From Isoetes taiwanensis (taxonomy: Eukaryota > Streptophyta > Lycopodiopsida > Isoetales > Isoetaceae): a stretch of DNA of 64,000 nucleotides. Location of the stretch: assembly GCA_021234155.1 (NCBI GenBank), contig JAJEKV010000011.1:9651712-9715711 (forward strand), given 5' to 3'. The stretch's first letter is position 1, and each line of letters opens with the position of its first letter. This document shows, one piece after another, positions 55,985-64,000 of the stretch. Made by a program: the position numbers and the translations under genes. Below the pieces are notes generated by a model, which ran no database searches, was not told where the DNA came from, and saw nothing but the letters and a program-made list of their open reading frames with translations.

Positions 55985-58900
55985 CTCAATATTATGTACC
56001 CTCATACAATGATATAGCATGGAGGTTGCTCATGGCCTTGTCCATCTCCCTTCTTGGGATCTTGTGTGTGTTGTCCTTTGCAATGTGAGAACTTGGATAT
56101 GACCATACCACACACTCCACCAATTCCCTCCTTTGAGGGTCAGCATGATTTGCCCTCCACTTCTTCTCCCAGCAGTCAGTGTATTGCTCCTTCAAGTTGC
56201 CCTTCTTGTGTCTCCCAATGGGCTCCCAATATTGAATTTGGAATCCAGGACGCAACTCCTCTCCATCGAGGCATAGTGGTGGTTACATCGAGAGAGTGCC
56301 ACCCCTAACCATATTGGACAGTCCCTCATCATCGCCTTACTAGCACAAAGTATCCTTCCTTGATGTCCTCAAAGGGATCCCACTCAGGAAGATCAAACCA
56401 CTTCGGCTTTGAGGCCTTACTTCCCACAAACCACTTGGAACCCTTGTTGGGACCCAAGTGAGCATTCTTAGACGTGCTTGCACCTTGAGAACCCTCCCAT
56501 CTTGACTCGGCAAGAACCCGCCTCTTAGCTCCCTCCCACATGGTCTGCTCGGGTTTCTAAGCATGTCACAACTTTCTCCCAGTACTTGATTAGGGAGTCC
56601 ATTTGATTTTTCTTAAGAGTGGAGGTGTGCTTTCCATTTCGAACATCATCCCAGTGCATTATGTAATCCTTGATGCCCTTCACTAGTTGGCTAGAGTCTT
56701 TGACTGTCTTGAAGGGAGGTAGTGGTTTTGGGTGCCCTTTAGGAATGAGAACTTCACCAAATAAAGACCCTTTGCCACAACTCGATACCTTGTACAGGCA
56801 TCCACAACTTGTCACCTGGTCTCCACTTATATTGCATGATTGGTATTCCATCCCTAACCCAAAACTTGAACTGAAGTGGCTTTGTGTGTCCTGTCAACTG
56901 GTCCTTACCATCTAGCAAGTATCCTTCTACAAATGATTTCCAATCTGCAACCTCATCCATCAAGAAAGCCATTGGGTTGGGGTCAATGCAGCTCTCAAAC
57001 ACATCCATTAGTTCAGGGAGAGTGGTCACGTTTTCTCTCTTGAGCTTGGTGGAGAAAGTTCCAAAGAATCCATCTATATCATCATGCGTATGCCCAACCA
57101 TCACGAATCCCACTTTCACAACTTTGAATACTCCCACTTCATCCCAAGAATATGACATTGCCCCAAACATCCATCTATTCTTGTTTTCTTTCCAACAGGT
57201 TGTCCAACTGAACACATAGCTCCTCGGCGGTGATTTCTCAAGTAAGGGGAAATCATCCCAAGTCCTCCTTGATTCACTAGACACCTTGGATGTGAGCTTT
57301 TTATCGCCTTTGGTAACAAAGCGGTTGATAATCCATCAAAGCCTCAAAATGGGTCTTTGAAGGGGAATACCTCCTCCCTTCTATCGATCCTTTCTCTAGT
57401 GTTCTCGGGCACTTGAAAATAGAGCTCACATGGAAGTTTGGATCATCTCTCCATAGATCAAGCACAAAATGACCATATGTTCCAGTTCCATGACCATGTG
57501 TTAATACACCCGGACTTACTTTCATCCGAAAAGCGTTTTGACAACGCTTTGGGTAAAGGATCTAGCTTTGGCAAGAAAGTCTTGTGTTGGTCCATCTTAT
57601 CATGAATTATACACAAAAATTTGTCCTACAGCATCTCGAAAAATGTTCTCCACTTTGCCAATACAAATTTGTCTACATGATATTTGGTCCCTTTGGTGAT
57701 CTACAAATTGCTCCCTAATTGCCATTCTTTCTTTTTCTATTGCAGTTGATGCAAGTGTATCCTTGAGTTGAATGCAAGTGTTGCACTTTGAGAATGGCAT
57801 GTGTTGTAGGACACTCACGTCTGAGAAGTGAGTGCTCCATAACTTGCTGAAATGTGATTGAGAAAGAGGCCTACCTCCAGTAGTTTCTAGGATGGAGTTG
57901 ACCTCCTTAAGGCACTCCTTTTGGATATAGTGTTGTGGCAACACTCTTTGCACCACTCGCACACCGTGCTCGTTCACCTTCGACTTGTGGGGCATAGATT
58001 GAGACATGTATCTCACAAAGCTCTCGAAGACTGCAATGGCCTTTAGAGTATTTGCTCTTCCATATAATTGAAGTGCATATTAAAGCAATGCTGCACGAAT
58101 AAGGTATCATGTTTGCGGTCATCTGATATATAATAATGTGTTTCTTTTACTACTTCACCATTCTTAGCCACATGATAAGTAATGTGGACAAGAATGGTCA
58201 CCTGCACGCTTGTCCAGTATTGAGATTGCACCTGCGTTCTCTCTTTTAATGTGTAATTTTCCGCAAAATCTACCACTGACACTATGACATCTGAAGGGAG
58301 ATTATCGAGCATTTCACGAAACTGTTTATCTTGCCATTTGTATTTGAAATTGTGGAGGGGAAATTTTTCCAACCTGTCTTTGAGTTTGCTTATTAGCACT
58401 GCTGGTGTGGTCTCTTTGTATTGGTGTTTCAAAACTTTCTTAGGCTCTCCACGTTTATCCACACCTCCATGTTCATAGTCGATGTACTCCCATTTCACAA
58501 CCTCCTCACTCTCTAATTCCTTGGGGCAGATTTCAAACTTCTTTATCCCACACTCACTACAAGTAGCGTCAAGACAATCCTTACTATAGAATTCATCAAT
58601 CTCACCCTTCTGGCAAACTATACATTTCCAAAGATCACTGATGTCTGTAAAAATCTTGCACTCACAAGTACATGACTTTGAGTGCTTCTTCCCAATTTAG
58701 TTAAACCATCCATCCAGAAACATTTGTAACCTGACATGATGTATGCAACAACAAGTGTTATACTCTGCTAGCTTCACTACAAACCACGGCTTCAAATTTT
58801 GAAAAGCTGAAGCTCCAACTTTGACATTTGGATGTTTTGCTTTGAAAGCTTTATAGAGTTGCATCTAAGAACAAAACAATAATTGATTATCAATCTCAAA

Positions 58901-60305
58901 CCCCAAACCGCAAACATGAACCTCAAACTATAATAATGAAATTCCAAACCACAAAATAAAACAATATCCATTAGAAACCTTAAAATCACAATCTAACCTA
59001 AAACCACAATCCATCAAACCATAATCTAGACCCACAATGTAATCCACAACCACAATCACAAGAAAAATTGAAACCAAAAACCACATTCCAATCCAAAACC
59101 ACAATCTAATCAAAACCATAATCTAGAACCACAATGTAATCTACAACCACAACCAAGTTTAAACCACAATGCAACGAATCACAATATGACTTGAACCACA
59201 GTTTAATCTAACCACAATGTAATCCAAAACCACAATCTATTCCAACCATAATGCAATCTATCTTGGATCTAAAACTATAATATACTATCTACAATACACA
59301 ATCTATAATGCATTCTGGAGGATCTGGAGAAAACTGTGATCAAATCAAGCTTGAAAGAGTAGATAGATAATAGAGTAGTAACTAACTTGGCTTTGCTCTA
59401 AGTAATGTGTAGCATGCTCTTCTCTGATATTTCTTTCAAGTCTCCTAGATTTCACATCCTTTGTGTTTGGAGAGACCCTAGTATTAGAAATCCAAAAATC
59501 CTGTACAAGAGCAATGACAGAATCAGAAATGGAATCACATCTTCTTCCCCTTCTATAGTACACCCATTTTCCTGAATTGCAATTTATCTCAAATTTGTCT
59601 CTCTTTGCAGAGGTCAAATTTCTTGGATGAACATCAAGAACTTTTCCCATTTTTCTGTAGCTGCTTTTCTGTTCATTGCCTATTGCCATTGCTAAACAAG
59701 ATTTTTTAGCAGCCATACAATCTAGACTAGTTGATTGCTTCATGATATGGATTGAATCTCTGATATTATCTATTATGGTTGTTTTTGCTTCCAGATTCTT
59801 CAAGAGATCCCCAACTATCTCTTCCATAGCTTTATGTTCTAGTACATCAATCAATATTTCTCGTTTAATCTGGAGATTCATTGTTTTTGTTTGCCTCAAG
59901 AATGAATTGATGGTGTTTAACACTACTCTCCTTTTTGTTGCACCACTTTTATCCAACCCATCTTGACCTCCAATCTTCACCAATGCCTCATTAGCTTCTT
60001 TTTTTGTCTTTTTTCTGTCTTTGTTTCTTCGTGACGTTCTTGCTCTGTATCTCTCTTTTTTTCTCTTCTTGATATTCTTTATAGTATTGTCCACAATACT
60101 AGGATCATGACCGATTGATATATCATCCGTGCATTCTCAAGATTGACACTAGAAATAGTTGCATGTTCTAAACCACAATCTAAAACTTCCCAGTTTGAAT
60201 TTCTTTCAACAATGATCTCAAACTCACTCTAACAAATGGATCTTCATTCTGGATGTTCTGGATTTCTTCATCTGCCATATCTAAGAATACATCTTTCTCC
60301 TCCAT
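55985..60305 (-). pseudogene. Transposase-like gene with DUF7869-type segment
   Basis: From an ATG at ~60305 (MEEKDVFLDMADEEI) the coding sense continues in blocks: 60094-59390 (basic start, then DFWISNTRVSPNTKDV), 58866-58720 (PNVKVGASAFQNLKPWFVVK, TCCCIHHV), 58690-58043 (Cys-rich, VVDFAENYTLK), 58016-57595, 57590-57310 (GVLTHGHGTGTYGH), 57284-56754 (VGFVMVGHTHDDIDGFFGTF) and to ~55985. HTHDDIDGFF is the core of DUF7869, found in transposase-like proteins of plants and animals. Cys-rich parts suggest metal binding. A few stops and frameshifts (58700, 58020, 57590) make it a recent pseudogene. A 58880-59290 repeat array lies in a probable intron. Confidence 0.6.
58880..59290. repeat. A/C-rich minisatellite (AACCACAATCTAATC type)
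   Basis: Variants of AAACCACAATCTAATCCA and AACCACAATGTAATC repeat for about 400 bp. It separates coding blocks of the transposase-like gene and probably lies in an intron. Confidence 0.7.
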
Positions 60306-60594
60306 TTTTCAGAAATGTGCTTCACTGCTTAGACTTACCAAAATAATCTTGAGCAAAAGAATGAGGAACAAACTCCCTCTACGTTTCCACCGTTTGAGCA
60401 TTTGAAAAAATTCCCTCCAGCATTAATGAAGTGGTTGGTTATTATTAGAATTACTCATCGGTTACTGGAAAAGCATCAACGTAATCAATGTTATACAAAT
60501 TCTCAAACCACAAATGCATTTCTTAAACCACAAATACAAGCTATACTTTTAAGCTATTTGGGGGGGGGACATGGGGGACACCAAAACTGATCCA

Positions 60595-61459
60595 CTATAG
60601 CGTGAATCCACCCGTGAGTGCATTACCATGTTGGAACAAACTGTGCCCTTTTCTAACCTGCTCCCAGTATCTGTAAAATGAAGACTTGCTCACCCCAAGA
60701 ATCCATCTCAATGCTCTCATACATACCTTCATGCCCCTCAATTGATATAGTAGCCGTCCTGTGTTTTCATCATAGCTGGAATTCCTACACAAGGAGTAAA
60801 TGAAATTAATCCTATCTTTTTGAAGCTGTCCAATGTATTGGGACCTTATCTGCACGAGGTCATCCACATTGTACTGCACTGTGCAATCTAGGTTGCAACA
60901 CTCTTGTCCCCTAATTGCCTCCAGGTTTTCTTTGGTTGGTGCCATACTTTCCATCCTTTCTAAATATTTGTCACTTCTAGGCCTCTTGGGCACCCTTGGC
61001 TGCCTTTTATGAAAGACATAGCGTCTCTTCCTTGTGATCAAAGGATGCTCATCGACCACCAAATCTTCCACATGGCCTTGGGTGGGCCTTGGGGTGTGTA
61101 GTTCAGTAGGGCATTCTAGAGTATCACCATTCTTGTGTGTAATATATCTAATTGGCCATCTCAACTGAGCTTGGGACTCCAGCAGCCCTGAGCACACAAT
61201 GCAATCACTAGAGCTTCCCTGGGACATGATTGTATCAACTTCGATAAGAAGCTTCACAATGCCAACTCCAAGATGTTCATCTCCCAGCCTCTCATCATTC
61301 ACACTATCAAATGGATCAACTGCAGTTATTATGCCCTCTGCAAATACCGTCTGGTTGCAAGGGTGCAACAAAAGGCAAGCCATCTTCCTCCATTGGAGCC
61401 TAGGGCAATGGCCTCTGCTGGACTTCCCTGGCTCCATTTTACTCATCTCAAGTGCCCCC
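60595..61459 (-). pseudogene. Second transposase-like gene, 5' coding part
   Basis: After an acceptor-like TTTTTCATTCAG (ending at 61460) the frame reads GALEMSKMEPGKSSRGHCPR and runs without stop to 60595. Visible parts: QWRKMACLLLHP, an acidic stretch, an NLS-like KRRYVFHKRQPRVPKRPR, and a C-terminal module with ECCNLDCTVQYNVDDLVQIR, SSYDENTGRLLYQL and RWILGVSKSSFYRYWEQVRK, a helix-turn-helix-like pattern shared with N-terminal parts of large transposase-like proteins in plants and animals. Downstream is the neighbouring gene in the same orientation. A donor after GNALTGG and the remaining exons were not found, so the copy may be truncated. Molecular function unknown. Confidence 0.5.
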
Positions 61460-61494
61460 TGAATGAAAAAGCTCACATTAAAACCATATAGCCC

Positions 61495-61735
61495 CAAACA
61501 CCACAAATATGACCATATGAACCATATAAAACCATACAAACATATTAAATATAACCATATTAAATCATACAACCATATTAACTAAAATCATATAACCATA
61601 TTAAAGCATACAACCATACTCATTCTAAACCATATGTAAACATTGTAACCATATATAACCATTGAAACTATTCAACCATTGAAACCATATTAAATACATA
61701 AGATAACATATATAAACATATAACCTAACCTTTCA
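61495..61735. repeat. AACCATATTAAA-type tandem array
   Basis: ACCATATAAACC- and ACCATATTAAAT-like units repeat over about 240 bp, upstream (minus sense) of the second transposase-like gene, probably in its 5' intron. Confidence 0.7.
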
Positions 61736-61744
61736 TATCTTGTC

Positions 61745-62320
61745 ATGGCCACGTGGCGCCTCTTCAGAGGCTGAAAGCGTGGCCATGTCAGCAATCCGCA
61801 CTGCCACGTCATGAAGGGCATGGCCCACACGTGACAGAAGTTTATTATTGCACTTTTACGAGGTTCGAGGGTGCAGCCAGAATTAACTGCACCCTCTTCC
61901 TCTCCCCACCATTCTTCCTCCCCGTTTTCTCGATCACTCTTCGAGCTCTGTGTTTTTCCTTAAAGCGCCGCTTTTCCGATCAAAGGATCGATCGAACCGA
62001 AGCGATTCCAAGGCCATCTTATGACAAAGCAGCAATTGGTCGACCGGATCGGGGCGCTTCCAAATGCCCGAAGTTCTCGCGCAGATTGATTGTTCGAGCG
62101 GGCGTTACCGCCTGAGAAGAAAGTGAGGCCCTTTTTAGTGCTGCTTTTTAGTTTTCTGTAAGTCCGTTAGTGCATTTTTACTTATATTCTGTTGTTAGAG
62201 GCTCTTATTAATCCCGGATACAATTTACAGCCCGACAAATCCTTATTCACGCTTTGCGAACGACTATACCCACATGGAAGCGAACACGGAAGCCTCCTCC
62301 TCATCCAGCAAATCTTCCAG
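61745..62320 (+). promoter_or_regulatory. Possible promoter, leader and first exon
   Basis: CCACGTGG (61749-61756), GCCACGTC (61802-61809) and ACACGTGAC (61827-61835) form a G-box cluster. CpG-rich leader follows, then an ATG at 62274 (MEANTEASSSSSKSS) ending at a good donor CCAG|GTATGT (62320/62321). An acceptor at 62498 would put a stop after three more codons, so the real gene is broken or lies elsewhere. The cluster could equally serve the divergent transposase-like gene. Confidence 0.3.
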
Positions 62321-62750
62321 GTATGTTTTTGTAATATCATACCCTTTTTAATCTCATTTCTCTCATCTTTGTTCTCCATTTGTTCTCTGTTTTTCTCATT
62401 AATCTCACTAATCTCTCTGTTATCTGTTTTGCCTTTGTATTGTTTTCTGTTTTTGTTATCTTTTTCTTGCTTGTGGTTGAATTGAATACATTGTACAGGC
62501 ACAAATAGTGGTTAGAGTAGTAGCAAGCAACTGAGATAGAAATCATCGAGACCGGGTGTTAGGAAGTAAGATATTGCGCATTAACATAACATAACTAGGA
62601 ATGTCTTTCTCCCAAAAAGAACTAAGAATAGGAATTGCTTCACGTAATCTCCATTTCTAACTCACAAAGAAATCCATCTAGCAGAGACATGCGTAAGGGA
62701 GTGGCGAAGTTGAGAATACTTTCAGCTTGCCAACAAATCCAGAAGTACAG
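62321..62750. other. T-rich stretch, no gene
   Basis: Pyrimidine-rich sequence like an intron (62321-62498), then unremarkable DNA. Confidence 0.35.
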
Positions 62751-62755
62751 TTTTC

Positions 62756-64000
62756 TTCTCGACTTCAGCGAAGTCGAGAACTTCGACTCACGAGGCGAAG
62801 AGGGAGTGTACACTCGGACTCGTTGGCGGTTGAGGGATTATCGACTCGCGCGATTCGATTGCACAGCTACCCAATGTCTTCACATTATTTAGAAGCCTCC
62901 TCAGTACTTCTCGACTCGTGAGTCGAGAATGTGATACCCTACCAATGGCCCCTTTGTGTAAGTTTAGTGCCTCCACCCACCCGAGCCACTCTCCTTCAAC
63001 CATGCTCATCGAATATTGCAAAGAGGACCGTCTCCGACCGGGTGGAGGCCTCGGCGCTAACCACGAGGTGTTGGCCGCCGCCGACCCGAGAAAACGCAGG
63101 CTCTAGTGCACTCTAGAGCTGGCCTGGCAGACAGCCTTTAACCACTCTCCTTCTATCTTCCTCTGACATTGCGAAGGGAAGTGGTTTTCCCTTGTCTGCG
63201 GGCCAACTCTTAGCAACCCTCGTATTGTGGTCGCAGTGGCCTCTACCCAATCAAAGACCGTCTCCTTCGAACCATCTTCGTCGAATATTGCGAAGGGGAT
63301 GGGCTCTGATTGGGTGGAGGCCTCGGCGACTAACCACGAGGTGCTGGCCGCTTTCGACTTCGTGAGTCGAAAAACGGCATTTAGTGCACTCTAGAGCTGG
63401 CTGCCAGACGATCTTAACAACTCTCCTTCTATCTTCCTGGACATTGCGAAGGGAAGTTGTTTTGACCGGCTGCGGGCCAACTCTTAGCAACCCACAGGGA
63501 AACCACAGAGCTTGCTGTATGCATTCTCGGCTCGCGAGTCGGGGAATGCCTTACCCAACCGGCACTCCATGTGTACCATCCGGAGTTCTCGATGGCTAAG
63601 GCATTCTCGACTTGCGAGTCGAGAATGTAGACAACCAACAGACGCATTCTCGACTTCGCTAGCTGATGAGAATCCTCTAGCCCAATTCTCACATTATTGG
63701 TGTGTCGCATGGCCTCTACCCAAATGAGCCACTCTCCTTCCCCCATCTTAGGCGAATATCGGCGGGAGGGGCTCTGACTGGGTGGAGGCCTCTCAACTAA
63801 CCACATGGAAACCATAGAGCTTGCTGTCTGCATTCTCGCCTCGCGAGTCGGGAATGCCTTAACCAACCGGCACTCCGTGTGTACTAACCGAGTTACGATG
63901 GTTTAAGGCATTCTCGACTTTGCGGTCGAAAATATAGACAGCGACCAACGATCGCATTCTCGACTTCGCAAGTCGAAATCCCTTAGCCAACCAATTCTCC
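62756..64000. repeat. Palindrome-bearing tandem repeat region
   Basis: Palindromes of the TTCTCGACT...AGTCGAGAA type occur at 62756-62780, 62908-62929, 63353-63372, 63521-63549, 63601-63627, 63642, 63830-63857, 63908 and 63953. Longer blocks also repeat: CTCCTTC..TCTTCCTC.GACATTGCGAAGGG, GCGGGCCAACTCTTAGCAAC (63200 and 63473) and GGTGGAGGCCTCGG (63043, 63316, 63781), spaced about 274 and 465 bp. ORFs here are chance. Confidence 0.75.

Noticed and set aside
55797-62100. Terminal inverted repeats bounding the two transposase-like genes
   Set aside because: I compared the 55797-55870 sequence with 61740-62600 on the opposite strand and found no match.

Overview
This 64-kb window looks like intergenic DNA from a large, repeat-rich land-plant genome. 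The evidence is Ty1/copia and Ty3/gypsy elements with plant-type primer-binding sites, chromodomain integrases, a Tat-like element, L1-type ORF1 retroposons, and one intron-containing gene related to plant zinc-knuckle proteins. Two minus-strand genes of a transposase-like family (one with a DUF7869-like segment) resemble proteins I associate with ferns and other non-seed plants, so a fern-like genome is my best guess. That is inference. No rRNA, tRNA gene, CRISPR array or prokaryotic feature was seen.

Layout. 1-841 is a copia-like remnant. 1291-3287 is the 5' part of a minus-strand LTR element. 5342-7188 is an ORF1-only non-LTR retroposon with a 16-bp target duplication and a poly(A) tail. 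8069-23179 is a three-level nest: a non-autonomous minus-strand LTR element split by a complete 12.65-kb Tat-like gypsy element (9296-21944, duplication TGCGA), which itself holds a solo LTR (11801-13391, duplication GCCTC). 25451-27142 is the only convincing host gene, a CCHC zinc-knuckle protein in three exons. 27.6-29.2 kb holds foldback and inverted-repeat elements. 32989-35163 is a decayed copia element interrupted by a 450-bp TRIM-like element carrying tRNA-like A and B boxes. 35.8-36.6 kb is an L1-type ORF1 fragment with a TATC-repeat tail.

38019 to about 55.8 kb is a large decayed gypsy element (1.5-kb 5' LTR, then leader, extra upstream ORFs, gag, PR, RT and RNase H). It is interrupted by a minus-strand chromovirus (42768-46768) and by a 4.5-kb element inserted without a target duplication (51003-55546), which carries exon-like pieces of a PUF-like gene. 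Between the LTR and gag lies a decayed reading frame with a histone H3-like tail (40197) and an H3-like histone fold (41166-41430), with two pairs of ~67-bp hairpins on either side. This is the most unusual item in the window.

55.98-61.46 kb carries the two transposase-like genes on the minus strand. 62.75-64.0 kb is an array of short palindromes and longer tandem units.

Almost everything here is selfish DNA in successive insertion layers. Most coding regions are frameshifted or stop-ridden, so reading frames are described as remnants unless stated.
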